Positions 1 through 8,531 of a stretch of 64,000 nucleotides of DNA are shown here, one piece after another. The translations under genes were made by a program, and so were the position numbers. Source of the stretch: Streptomyces tropicalis (lineage in GTDB: Bacteria; Actinomycetota; Actinomycetes; Streptomycetales; Streptomycetaceae); assembly GCF_029269835.1 (NCBI RefSeq), contig NZ_JARJBB010000001.1, forward strand, positions 806,001 to 870,000. Direction: 5' to 3'. Numbering within the stretch: the stretch's first letter is position 1; each line of letters opens with the position of its first letter. The notes under the pieces are model-generated. The model made no database searches. It saw nothing but the letters and a program-made list of their open reading frames with translations, and was not told where the DNA came from.

Positions 1-2
1 GA

Positions 3-1463
3 GCCATGCGGGCGCTGGGCTTCTGTGTGACGAAGGCACACGCCCACTTCATGGCGGACTTCTTCCGCAGGGCGGACTTCCGGGCCGTGGCACTCGACAG
101 CGACACTCCGGCCGACGCGCGCGCCCAGGCGCTGGCCGACCTGAGGGACGGCAAGATCCAGGTGATCTTCTCCGTCGACCTCTTCAACGAGGGGCTGGAC
201 ATCCCCGACGTCGACACCCTGCTCCTGCTGCGCCCCACCAACAGCGCCACCGTCTTCCTGCAGCAGTTGGGCCGCGGACTGCGCCGCACCGAGACGAAGC
301 CGGTGCTCACCGTGCTGGACTTCATCGGCCAGCACCGGGCGGAGTTCCGCTTCGAGGAGCAGTTCAGAGCGCTGACCAACCTGTCGCGGAACAGGCTCGT
401 GGACCACATCGAGCGCGACTTCCCGCAGCTTCCCTCGGGCTGCCAGATCATCTTGGAGGGCAAGTCCAAGGACCTGGTCCTGGAGAACATCCGGACGCAG
501 CTGGGCGCCACCGTGAAGACGCTGGTGAGCGAGGTCAGGTCCTACGGCACGCCCCTCCTGGCCGACTACCTCCGTGAGAGCCGCCGGGAGATCAAGGAGC
601 TGTACAAGAACGACACCTCATGGACCGCGGTCCTGCGCAGGGCCGGCCTCGTCGAGGAACCGGCGCCGCCGGGAGAGGCGGCACTGCTCAAGCGGGTGCA
701 CGCCTTCCTCCACGTGGACGACCCGGAGCGCGCTCAGGCGTACCTGCGCCTCCTCGACGACGGCGCTCCGGCGTACGAGGAGCTGGACCCGGCCGACCAG
801 GCCTACGCACGCATGCTGTTCTTCAACCTCTGGGACAACGCGGGCGGCTTCGCCGGCTTCCAGGAGGGGCTGGAGTCCCTCCGTCCGCAGCGAGCGTTCC
901 GCGACGAGCTCAGACAGCTCCTCGCGTACGTCAGTGACCGGACGGACCACCTCCCCCTGCCGCTGGCCGGCCGGCTCGAGCAGATCCCGTTGAAGGTGCA
1001 CAGCGCGTACAACCGCTCGGAGATCCTGGCCGCCCTGGGCGTGGCCCGGTTCGGCGGTCAGATGCCGCGTTCCTTCGCCCAGGGGGTGCAGTGGGTCGCA
1101 GAGCTCCACACGGACGCCCTCCTCATCACGCTGGAGAAGAACGAGAAGGACTTCTCCCCGACCGTGCGCTACAAGGACTACGCGCTGACCCCGACTCTGT
1201 TCCACTGGGAGTCGCAGAACAGCACGGCCGCCGATTCCCCCACCGGTCTGCGGTACCGGCGGCACAAGGAGCAGGACGGCACGGTCCTGCTGTTCGTGCG
1301 GCGCTACAAGAACACCGACATAGGCAAGTCCCAGCCCTGGATCCTCCTCGGCCCCGCCGCCTACGAAAGCCACACCGGCAGCAAGCCCATGGCCATCACC
1401 TGGCGTCTCGGCCACGAGCTGCCCGCCGACGTGTGGACGTACTCGGCGATCACGGGAAGCTGA
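3..1463 (+). CDS. SF2 helicase C-terminal part with DUF3427, 5'-truncated by window edge
   Basis: The frame is open from the first base, so the N-terminal part (Walker A, DEAH) lies outside the window. Visible first is the helicase C-terminal (RecA2) lobe: FCVTKAHAHFMADFF, then FNEGLDIPDVDTLLLLRPT and the arginine-finger motif QQLGRGLRR. About 350 residues of DUF3427-type sequence follow. Such proteins are ATP-dependent nucleic-acid translocases, and relatives often carry an N-terminal PLD nuclease domain and sit in defence loci; that is family knowledge and cannot be seen here. The first ATG (6) falls inside the conserved lobe, so it is not the true start. Confidence 0.9.
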   Translation, partial: AMRALGFCVTKAHAHFMADFFRRADFRAVALDSDTPADARAQALADLRDGKIQVIFSVDLFNEGLDIPDVDTLLLLRPTNSATVFLQQLGRGLRRTETKPVLTVLDFIGQHRAEFRFEEQFRALTNLSRNRLVDHIERDFPQLPSGCQIILEGKSKDLVLENIRTQLGATVKTLVSEVRSYGTPLLADYLRESRREIKELYKNDTSWTAVLRRAGLVEEPAPPGEAALLKRVHAFLHVDDPERAQAYLRLLDDGAPAYEELDPADQAYARMLFFNLWDNAGGFAGFQEGLESLRPQRAFRDELRQLLAYVSDRTDHLPLPLAGRLEQIPLKVHSAYNRSEILAALGVARFGGQMPRSFAQGVQWVAELHTDALLITLEKNEKDFSPTVRYKDYALTPTLFHWESQNSTAADSPTGLRYRRHKEQDGTVLLFVRRYKNTDIGKSQPWILLGPAAYESHTGSKPMAITWRLGHELPADVWTYSAITGS

Positions 1464-1512
1464 TCGGGCGCAGGGCCCGCCCGCACCCCCCGTCCCGTGG
1501 CCCCGGAGGGCC

Positions 1513-2244
1513 TCAGTCGGTGGTGGGGCGGGCGGAGCCCTCGTTGCCAGGCGTCGGGGCCGCCGGGGCCGGGCGTCGGGGCAGGTGCCGGCTGAGGGGG
1601 AGGGCGGCCGTGCCCAGGAGGAAGCCGTGGACCGTGACCAGGCCGTGGCCGTTGGACTGGGTGAGCCACATGGCCAGGCCGGCGAGCGGGGCGGCGAGGG
1701 CGAGCAGGCGGGTCTTCATGGTGGGCGCCGTCAGCAGGAGGGCGCCGGCGAGGGTGGCGGCCAGGAAGTACGTCGCGCCGGAGCTGCCGGCGAAGTTCCT
1801 CGGGTCGGTGCTGTGCGCGGTCTCGCCGAACAGCGCGTCGATCCGCTCGGGCAGCAGGATGCCCGCGGCGAACAGCACCAGCATGAGCGGGCCGCGCCAG
1901 AACCACTGCGCCAGGGCGGCGACCACGGCCAGCGTGACGATGTTCCATGCGCCGCCGGACAGGCCGCCGTTCTGCAGGAAGACCGCGGTGACCACCCGCC
2001 ACCAGCCGCTCCGGCGCGGGTCGTCGTCCAGGGCGTCCATCGCTCCCGGCCAGGACAGTTGCAGGACCACTCCGCCGATCGCCACCGCGGTGAGGCCGAC
2101 GGCCGCCCACGGCACGGGCCGGCAGCGCAGGGTGTCCTCGCCGACCAGGGCGAGGCCGCTCTTGAAGAGCAGCACCATCAAAGCGGCGGTGGTCAGGTTG
2201 AACACTATGGCGCCCACGCGGATCCGTCCCCCGGTGAAGATCAT
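1513..2244 (-). CDS. Rhomboid-like multi-pass membrane protein
   Basis: This 243-aa protein has about six hydrophobic segments. The block WWRVVTAVFLQNGGLSGGAW-N (81-101) resembles rhomboid TM2, GSSGATY (153-159) matches the GxSG serine motif, and VHGFLLG (205-211) resembles the TM6 histidine motif. A Ser155/His206 dyad is therefore plausible. The usual TM2 His is absent. Rhomboids cleave membrane proteins inside the bilayer, but some relatives are inactive, so activity is an inference. The ATG at 2244 reads straight into the first hydrophobic helix. The gene ends convergently with the upstream helicase gene. Confidence 0.6.
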   Translation of the reverse strand: MIFTGGRIRVGAIVFNLTTAALMVLLFKSGLALVGEDTLRCRPVPWAAVGLTAVAIGGVVLQLSWPGAMDALDDDPRRSGWWRVVTAVFLQNGGLSGGAWNIVTLAVVAALAQWFWRGPLMLVLFAAGILLPERIDALFGETAHSTDPRNFAGSSGATYFLAATLAGALLLTAPTMKTRLLALAAPLAGLAMWLTQSNGHGLVTVHGFLLGTAALPLSRHLPRRPAPAAPTPGNEGSARPTTD

Positions 2245-2364
2245 CGTCTTGGGTCGGGACGCACCCTAGCGGGGGCGGGGCGGGGGCGGCCACCGGGGAG
2301 GAAACGGGAGGTTCTAGTCTCGGGGACGTCGAGGACCGACGAGGACGCATTCAGGAGGCGCGTG

Positions 2365-2667
2365 ATGGCGAAGGTTCCCAGTGCGGTGGTCGCCGCGGGC
2401 GGGCTCGTCGGAGGGTACGGCGTGGCGCGGTGGACGGGGAAGCGGCCGCTGGGCGGGGTCGTGCTGGCCGTCGCGGGGGCCGCGGCCGCCCAGCAGTGGC
2501 GGCAGCGGGCAGGTGGCCGGGCCGCCGGTGCGCTGACGGCCGGCTACGTCGCGGCGTTCGCCGGATCGCATCCGCTGGCGAAGAGGGTCGGCGCCTGGCC
2601 GTCGGTCCTCGGGGTCGCCGGTGCGGTCGCGCTGGCCTCCTGGGCGGTCGCCGACCGGCGGGGCTGA
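2365..2667 (+). CDS. Small Ala/Gly-rich membrane protein
   Basis: This is a 100-aa protein with an AGGAGG ribosome-binding site (2353-2358) six bases before the ATG. It has three short hydrophobic stretches (residues 7-20, 29-43, 54-66) and another at 79-94, consistent with a small membrane protein. I do not recognise a characterised family. It is divergent from the rhomboid-like gene and convergent with the MFS transporter, with a hairpin-rich spacer downstream. Confidence 0.7.
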   Translation: MAKVPSAVVAAGGLVGGYGVARWTGKRPLGGVVLAVAGAAAAQQWRQRAGGRAAGALTAGYVAAFAGSHPLAKRVGAWPSVLGVAGAVALASWAVADRRG

Positions 2668-2727
2668 ACCCTCCGCGCGGGTGCGTCGTCCGCGGCGGTG
2701 CACCGGCCGCCGCGGCTTCGACCCCGG

Positions 2728-2824
2728 GGACGGCCTCCTCCCCCGGACGGCCTCCTCCCAGGACGGCCTCTGTCCCGGGGGCGCCATCCCGGGACAGAGG
2801 CCGTCCTGGGATGGCGCCCCCGGG
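2728..2824. repeat. Direct repeats followed by two overlapping perfect inverted repeats
   Basis: Three copies of GGACGGCCTC begin at 2728, 2745 and 2761 (period 16-17). The last copy opens a perfect 23-bp inverted repeat, 2757-2779 with 2788-2810 (8-nt loop). A second perfect 17-bp pair, 2774-2790 with 2808-2824, shares bases with the first, so the two hairpins exclude each other. The element lies between convergent genes and probably terminates transcription both ways. No T-tract is present. The rest of the 2668-2999 spacer shows no gene. Confidence 0.7.
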
Positions 2825-2932
2825 ACCACGACACCGGCGTCACGACCGCCCTGACCTCACGACCACCCCGGCGCCGCGGCCGCCCCGGTCTCGCCGCCAC
2901 ACCGGCGTCGCGACGGCACCGGCAGACACGAC

Positions 2933-2972
2933 GACACCGGCGTCCCGCCGTTGAGGCGACGACGCCGGTGTC
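2933..2972. terminator. Hairpin downstream of the MFS gene
   Basis: GACACCGGCGTC (2933-2944) pairs perfectly with 2961-2972, and the intervening bases can add a CGCC/GGCG inner stem. It lies about 30 nt past the MFS stop codon and is a likely rho-independent-like terminator lacking a U tract, as is common in Streptomyces. Confidence 0.5.
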
Positions 2973-2999
2973 CTGTCGGGAACGGTGGCCGTACCCGCG

Positions 3000-4520
3000 T
3001 CACGCCGGGGACGACGACGGCGGCGCGATGCCGCCCTCGCGCCCGGCGGACGCCGCCTTCGCCTTCGCCGCTACCGCCGACAGCGGCTTGGCGATGTCCT
3101 CCAGGGAGCGCCGTTCGGCGTTCACCGCGAGCAGCGCGGCGACCAGGCCCGCCACGCACATCAGCACGGCGCCGATGGAGAACGCGAGGACCGTGTCGCC
3201 GATGTTGCCCGTGCCGGTGAGGTCGGCGAACAGCAGCGGCCCGCTGATGCCGCCGGCCGCGGTGCCCAGGGCGTAGAAGAAGGCGATGGACATCGCCCGG
3301 GTCTCCATGGGGAAGATCTCGGAGACGGTCAGGTAGGCGCTGGAGGCGCCGGCCGAGGCGAAGAAGAGGACCGCGCACCAGCACGCCGTCAGCGTCCCGG
3401 CGCCGAGCGCGCCCTGGTCGAACAGCCAGGCCGTGCCGAACAGCAGCACTCCGGACAGCAGGTACGTCGTCGAGATCATGACCCGGCGGCCGACCGTGTC
3501 GAAGAGCTTGCCGAGGAGAAGCGGGCCGAGGAAGTTGCCGACCGCGATGACGACGAAGTAGTAGCCGGTGTGGTCGGCGGGGACGTGGAAGAACTTGGTC
3601 AGGATGGCACCGAAGCCGAAGGTGATCGCGTTGTAGAGGAACGCCTGGCCGATGAAGAGGGAGAAGCCCAGCACGGCCCGCTTACGGTAGTCGGAGAAGA
3701 CGGTGCGGCCGATCTCCAGGAAGGAGACGGCGCGGCGCTGGTGGATGGTGATCTCGCCGTGCGCCTCGGGCAGCGGCCGGCCCTGTTCTTCCTCGATGCG
3801 CTGTTCGATGCCGCTGACCACCTGCTCCGCCTCGCGGTCCCGGCCGTGGATCATCAGCCAGCGCGGACTCTCGGGGACGTGCCGCCGGACCAGAAGGATC
3901 ACCAGGGCCAGGACGGCGCCGAGGGCGAAGGTCAGCCGCCAGCCGACGTCCGCGGCGAGGAAGTCGGTGTTCAGCGCGGGGATCGAGAGCAGGGAGCCGG
4001 CGACCGCGCCGACCCAGAAGCTGCCGTTGATCATCAGATCGACGCGTCCGCGGTAGGGGGCGGGGATCAGCTCGTCGATCGCGGAGTTGATCGCCGCGTA
4101 CTCGCCGCCGATGCCGAAGCCGGTGAGGAAGCGGAAGAGGAAGAACCACCAGGCGTCGAAGGACAGCCCGGTCAGCGCGGTGGCCGCCAGATACACCGCA
4201 AGGGTGATCATGAAGAGCTTCTTGCGGCCGAAGCGGTCGGTCATCCGGCCCCAGAACAGGGCACCGACGCAGGCGCCCGCCACATAGAGGGCGGCGGCCA
4301 GACCGGTGACCTGGCCGGAACTGATCGCGAGCCCGCTGCCCGGTTCGGACAGGCGTCCGGCGATGTTGCCGACGACCGTCACCTCCAGGCCGTCGAGGAT
4401 CCACACGGTCCCGAGACCGATCACGATCGTCCAATGCCAGCGTGACCAGGGAAGCCGGTCGAGGCGTGCGGGAATGTTGGTGGTCACGGTGGGGCCGGGA
4501 TCGGCCGGTGCGGTGGTCAT
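3000..4520 (-). CDS. MFS transporter (sugar/metabolite:H+ symporter type)
   Basis: The protein has 506 aa and 12 predicted membrane helices. The loop 2-3 motif GRMTDRFGRKK, a central PESPRWL motif after helix 6, and a long cytoplasmic loop rich in charged residues place it in the sugar-porter/metabolite-symporter branch of the major facilitator superfamily. The N-terminal half includes LDGLEVTVVG in helix 1, an acidic position typical of proton-coupled members. The ATG at 4520 follows a GAGGGAG-like Shine-Dalgarno; upstream in-frame ATGs lack one. Substrate cannot be assigned from sequence. Confidence 0.88.
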   Translation of the reverse strand: MTTAPADPGPTVTTNIPARLDRLPWSRWHWTIVIGLGTVWILDGLEVTVVGNIAGRLSEPGSGLAISSGQVTGLAAALYVAGACVGALFWGRMTDRFGRKKLFMITLAVYLAATALTGLSFDAWWFFLFRFLTGFGIGGEYAAINSAIDELIPAPYRGRVDLMINGSFWVGAVAGSLLSIPALNTDFLAADVGWRLTFALGAVLALVILLVRRHVPESPRWLMIHGRDREAEQVVSGIEQRIEEEQGRPLPEAHGEITIHQRRAVSFLEIGRTVFSDYRKRAVLGFSLFIGQAFLYNAITFGFGAILTKFFHVPADHTGYYFVVIAVGNFLGPLLLGKLFDTVGRRVMISTTYLLSGVLLFGTAWLFDQGALGAGTLTACWCAVLFFASAGASSAYLTVSEIFPMETRAMSIAFFYALGTAAGGISGPLLFADLTGTGNIGDTVLAFSIGAVLMCVAGLVAALLAVNAERRSLEDIAKPLSAVAAKAKAASAGREGGIAPPSSSPA

Positions 4521-4638
4521 GGGCTCCCTCCTCATTGAGCGAGAACCACCATCGGGTGCCCCCAACATGGCGAGTTCACGCCAGGCACGCACCCGGCCAC
4601 TCGGCGGAGCGCGTGCACGCGCTCCGGCCGCCGGCGCC

Positions 4639-6045
4639 CTACGCCCCCAGCACCCGCGACACCGTGTAGATCAGCAGGCCGGCCAGGGAGCCCACGACCG
4701 TGCCGTTGATGCGGATGAACTGCAGGTCGCGCCCGATGTGGGCCTCGATCTTGCGGGTGGTGTGCTCGGCGTCCCAGCCGGCGACGGTGTCGGTGATCAG
4801 GGAGGTGATCTCCGCGCGGTACGTCGTCACCACGTACACCGCGGCGCCCTCGACCCAGCGGTCGACCTTGCCCTGGGCCCTGGGGTCGGACGCCATCCTG
4901 GCGCCCAGGGACAGCAGGGAGGCCCGGACGCGCAGCCGCAGCTCGCTGCGCTCGTCCTCGGCCGCCGAGACGATCATGGAGCGGACCGCGGTCCACGCGG
5001 AGGCGATCAGGTCCTGCACCTCGCCGCGGCCCAGCACCTCGCCCTTGAGGCGTTCGACGCGGGCGCGGGTGTCGGTGTCGGACTGGAGGTCGCCGGCGAA
5101 GTCCGTGAGGAACCGGTCGAGGGCGCCGCGCGCCGGGTGGGAGGGCATGTCGCGCATCTCGGTCGTGAAGCGCAGCAGCTCCTTGTAGACCCGCTCGCCG
5201 ACCTTCCGGTCGACGAACTTCGGGGTCCAGCCGGGCGCGCCGCCCTGGACGGCGTCCATCACGGAGTCGCTGTGCAGGACCAGCCAGTCGTGCGCGCGGG
5301 AGACGACCAGGTCGACGGCGCGGCGGTGGCCGCCGTCGGCGACGATCCGCTCCAGCATCTTGCCGAGGCCGGGGCCGATCTCCTGGGCGCCGGCACGGCG
5401 GGTGACGGCCTCACCGACCACCGCCTGGACGTCGGAGTCCCGCAGGACCGTCAGGGCGCCGCGCAGCGCGGTGGCCAGTTCGGCGGTGACGCGGTCGCCG
5501 TGTTCGGGGACGGCGAGCCAGGCGCCGAGGCGGCTGCCGATGCCGACGGCGCGCAGCCGCTGGCGGACCACGTCCTCGGAGAGGAAGTTCTCGCCGACGA
5601 AGTCGCCCAGGGACACCCCGAGCTGGTCCTTCTTGGTGGGGATGATCGCGGTGTGCGGGATGGGCAGGCCGAGGGGATGGCGGAAGAGGGCGGTGACGGC
5701 GAACCAGTCGGCCAGCGCGCCGACCATGCCGGCCTCGGCGGCCGCGGCGACGTATCCGGACCAGGGGCCGGCGCCGGCCTGGTCGGCGAACCGGGCGAGG
5801 ACGTAGACGACGGCGACGAGCAGCAGCAGGGCGGTCGCGGTGAGCTTCATGCGGCGTACGCCGCGCTGCCGCTCCTCGTCGGCGGCGCTGAACACGGTCA
5901 TGGCCCGGCGCGAGGCGGCACCGGCCGCAGCAGCGCCGGCCGTCGCGGGCCCGGTCCTCCCGGGCCCGCCCGAAGCGGGTTCCGAGCCCGCGCGCCCGCT
6001 CTTCGCGGCCCCGGAGGCCGTCCCCTGTGGTGTCGTACGTTCCAT
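4639..6045 (-). CDS. DUF445 family membrane-associated protein
   Basis: About 468 aa. After an Ala/Gly-rich N-terminus there is a helix near residues 75-92 (LTATALLLLVAVVYVLA), then AEAGMVGALADWFAVTALFRHPLGLPIPHT, the conserved DUF445 opening. A long amphipathic helical region follows, and the protein ends with the hydrophobic segment TVVGSLAGLLIYTVSRVLG. DUF445 proteins are widespread bacterial membrane-anchored proteins with no agreed function. The ATG at 6045 was chosen because residues further upstream look non-coding; a GTG start cannot be excluded. It is divergent from the SGNH hydrolase gene. Confidence 0.85.
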   Translation of the reverse strand: MERTTPQGTASGAAKSGRAGSEPASGGPGRTGPATAGAAAAGAASRRAMTVFSAADEERQRGVRRMKLTATALLLLVAVVYVLARFADQAGAGPWSGYVAAAAEAGMVGALADWFAVTALFRHPLGLPIPHTAIIPTKKDQLGVSLGDFVGENFLSEDVVRQRLRAVGIGSRLGAWLAVPEHGDRVTAELATALRGALTVLRDSDVQAVVGEAVTRRAGAQEIGPGLGKMLERIVADGGHRRAVDLVVSRAHDWLVLHSDSVMDAVQGGAPGWTPKFVDRKVGERVYKELLRFTTEMRDMPSHPARGALDRFLTDFAGDLQSDTDTRARVERLKGEVLGRGEVQDLIASAWTAVRSMIVSAAEDERSELRLRVRASLLSLGARMASDPRAQGKVDRWVEGAAVYVVTTYRAEITSLITDTVAGWDAEHTTRKIEAHIGRDLQFIRINGTVVGSLAGLLIYTVSRVLGA

Positions 6046-6241
6046 ACGCTCCGCCTGTCCCGTGATCCCGCACACAATTGTCCCTTCCTGAGCTACTCCC
6101 GGAACGGAACCGAAGTTCCCGGCGTCCGTCCGAGGGGGAGAATCGGGCAGGGCCCTGTCAACTCCCCCCGGTCCATGCCTCATCATGGATCCGTAGGTTC
6201 GGAGCCACGGGCTCCCGTCGCCCGAGGAGAACAACGCCCGC

Positions 6242-7627
6242 ATGACCAAGCGTCACGTCGGGGGTGTGGGGCCCGCTGTGGAGCAGCCGACGTCGGCGGC
6301 GCCCGCCAGGCACCGCGCCCTGCCCGCCGCGATCACCGCCGTGATCGCCGTCCTGGCCCTCGCCCTCTACGCCGGGCTCGCCCCCGGCGACGACTCCCCC
6401 ACCCACGCGGTCTCCGCCGACCGCGCCCCGCACGACTCCGCGGCGCCGGCCTCCTCCGGTGCCTGGGTCGGAGCCTGGTCGACCTCCCCGGCGGGGGCCG
6501 AACCCGGCACGGAGATCACCGGCATGGCGGGCCGCTCGGTCCGCAACGTGGTGCACACCGGCGTCGCGGGGACGAGTGCCCGTATCACGCTGTCCAATCT
6601 CTACGGGCAGTCGCCGCTGACGGTCACGCACGCCTCGATCGCGGTCGCCGCGGGCCCCGCCACGGCCGCCGCCGTGCCCGGCACGATGCGCCGGCTCACC
6701 TTCTCCGGCTCCGCGTCCGTCGTCGTCCCGCCCGGCGGGCAGGTGATGAGCGACGCCGTGCGCATCGCCCTGCCGCAGGGCAGCGACGTGATGGTCACGA
6801 CCTACTCCCCCACTCCGTCCGGGCCGGTCACCTACCACCCGCACGCACGCCAGATCTCGTACGTCGCCCAGGGCGACCGCGCCGAGGACGCGACCGGGGC
6901 GCCGTACGCGCAGCGGACGCGGTACTGGCGCTACCTGACCGCGCTGGACGTCCTCAGCAACGAGTCGGACGGCACCGTCGTCGTCTTCGGCGACTCCATC
7001 ACGGACGGCATCACCTCCACCGAGAACGCCAACCGCCGCTGGACCGACGCCCTTTCGGACCGGCTGCGGGCCGCGGTGCGGGCCGGTGCGGACGTGCCGC
7101 GCTACAGCGTGGTCAACCAGGGCATCAGCGGCAACCAGGTGCTCACGGGCGGCCTCGGCCGGCCCGCCGACAACCCCAGCGGCCTGAACCGCTTCGGGCG
7201 GGACGTGCTGGAGCGCACCGACGTGAAGGTCGTCGTCATCGACCTCGGCGTGAACGACATCCTGCGCAACCCGGTCCTGGCCGACCCGGTGAAGATCACG
7301 GACGGCCTGCGCACCCTGGTCCGCGAGGCCCACGCCCACGGGCTGAAGGTCGTCGGGGCGACCCTCATGCCGCTCCAGGGCCACCGGGGCTGGACACCGG
7401 CCCGCGAGGCGGTCCGGCAGCGGGTCAACGCGGAGATCCGGTCGGGACGGGTCTACGACGCGGTGGTCGACTTCGACCGGGCGCTGCGGGACCCGGCCGC
7501 ACCGGGCCGACTGCGCCCCGACTTCGACTCGGGGGACCACCTTCACCCGAGCGACAAGGGCTTCCAGGAGATGGCCCGGGTCTTCGACCTGGCGGCCCTG
7601 ATGGGTGCCGGACAGGCCCAGCTCTAG
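6242..7627 (+). CDS. Secreted or membrane-anchored SGNH/GDSL hydrolase
   Basis: The 461-aa protein has an N-terminal hydrophobic segment (about residues 26-46) that can act as a signal anchor or signal peptide. The SGNH hydrolase blocks are visible: VVVFGDSITDG (nucleophile Ser), NQGISGNQV (Gly/Asn), DLGVNDI (GxND), and DHLHPSDKG (catalytic Asp/His). The domain before it (about 75-235) is a beta-rich accessory region common in actinobacterial members. Such enzymes hydrolyse esters, often of polysaccharides or lipids; the substrate is unknown. The GAGGAGAA ribosome-binding site lies about 12 nt before the ATG. Confidence 0.9.
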   Translation: MTKRHVGGVGPAVEQPTSAAPARHRALPAAITAVIAVLALALYAGLAPGDDSPTHAVSADRAPHDSAAPASSGAWVGAWSTSPAGAEPGTEITGMAGRSVRNVVHTGVAGTSARITLSNLYGQSPLTVTHASIAVAAGPATAAAVPGTMRRLTFSGSASVVVPPGGQVMSDAVRIALPQGSDVMVTTYSPTPSGPVTYHPHARQISYVAQGDRAEDATGAPYAQRTRYWRYLTALDVLSNESDGTVVVFGDSITDGITSTENANRRWTDALSDRLRAAVRAGADVPRYSVVNQGISGNQVLTGGLGRPADNPSGLNRFGRDVLERTDVKVVVIDLGVNDILRNPVLADPVKITDGLRTLVREAHAHGLKVVGATLMPLQGHRGWTPAREAVRQRVNAEIRSGRVYDAVVDFDRALRDPAAPGRLRPDFDSGDHLHPSDKGFQEMARVFDLAALMGAGQAQL

Positions 7628-7704
7628 CCGGGCGCGGGAGCCGGCTGCTCCCCCGGTCACGGGCGCGAGCCGACGGCGGGCCCGCGCCCCGCGCGCCGGC
7701 CTAG

Positions 7705-8460
7705 CTAGTGCCCGTGGCCCTGCCGCCGGCGGTCCCGGGTCTGCCAGCGCTCCTCGCGGCGGGCGGACTGCAGCTCGCGCCGCTCGCTGCGGCGGTCCAG
7801 CCGCTCCTGCCGGCGCTGCTCCTTCAGCCGCATCCGCTCCGCCCGGGTCACCTTGCGCTCGATCCCGACCCCGCCGAAGAGGGCGAGGCCGGTGACGACC
7901 ACGCGCGGGGCGCCCGGCTCGGCCGGCACGCCCTCCTCGCCGTGGTCGAAGCCGCCCATGATGCCGACACCGCGGACGACGACCTCGACGCCCGGCGGGA
8001 CGATCACCTCCACGCCGCCCATGATCGCCACGCAGTTGATCTCCACCTCCCGGGCGGCGAAGTCCGCCTCGCGCAGGTCGATCTCGCCGCCGCCCCAGAA
8101 GGCGAAGCAGGTGAGCCGCCGCGGCATGGTCCAGCGCCCCTTGCGCTGGAACCCGGACATGACGGCGACGGCCCACGACGGGGCGGCCTCGTCCCGGCTG
8201 TCGAGGATCCGGGCCGCCCAACTTCCCCGGGGAGCAGGCTCCTTGCTCAGGGACACCACCGGAGCCGGGACCCCGGCCCCCGGGAGGTCCCGGGTGAGCG
8301 GCGCCAGTTCGCCGTACGTGCGGGCCCGGTAGGCGGCCTCCAGGCGCTCCCCGAACTCCTCCATGTCCAGGCGCCCCTCGGCCACGGCGTCCCGCAGGAC
8401 CTCGGCGACTCGTTCACGATCGGCGTCGGAGGCGCGCAGCTCCGGGGCATCGTCGGTCAT
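7705..8460 (-). CDS. DUF1707 domain protein with LiaF-like C-terminal region
   Basis: 251 aa. Residues 7-60 match the SHOCT-like DUF1707 pattern (LRASDADRERVAEVLRDA ... GRLDMEEFGERLEAAYRART). A glycine-turn beta region follows with three repeats of the type (V/C)AIMGGVEVIVPPG / GVGIMGGFD, resembling the cell-wall-active antibiotic response (LiaF/DUF2154) fold, here without the usual membrane helices. The C-terminus is a highly charged Arg/Glu/Gln helix ending in GHGH. It lies 71 nt downstream of the ABC ATPase gene on the same strand and may be co-transcribed. Function unknown. Confidence 0.82.
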   Translation of the reverse strand: MTDDAPELRASDADRERVAEVLRDAVAEGRLDMEEFGERLEAAYRARTYGELAPLTRDLPGAGVPAPVVSLSKEPAPRGSWAARILDSRDEAAPSWAVAVMSGFQRKGRWTMPRRLTCFAFWGGGEIDLREADFAAREVEINCVAIMGGVEVIVPPGVEVVVRGVGIMGGFDHGEEGVPAEPGAPRVVVTGLALFGGVGIERKVTRAERMRLKEQRRQERLDRRSERRELQSARREERWQTRDRRRQGHGH

Positions 8461-8531
8461 GGGCAGCAGCCTACGAGTTCCCGGGGCGGCAGGCACCCCC
8501 CTCGCCCCGCGGCACCGGGCCGTCCGCGGGG

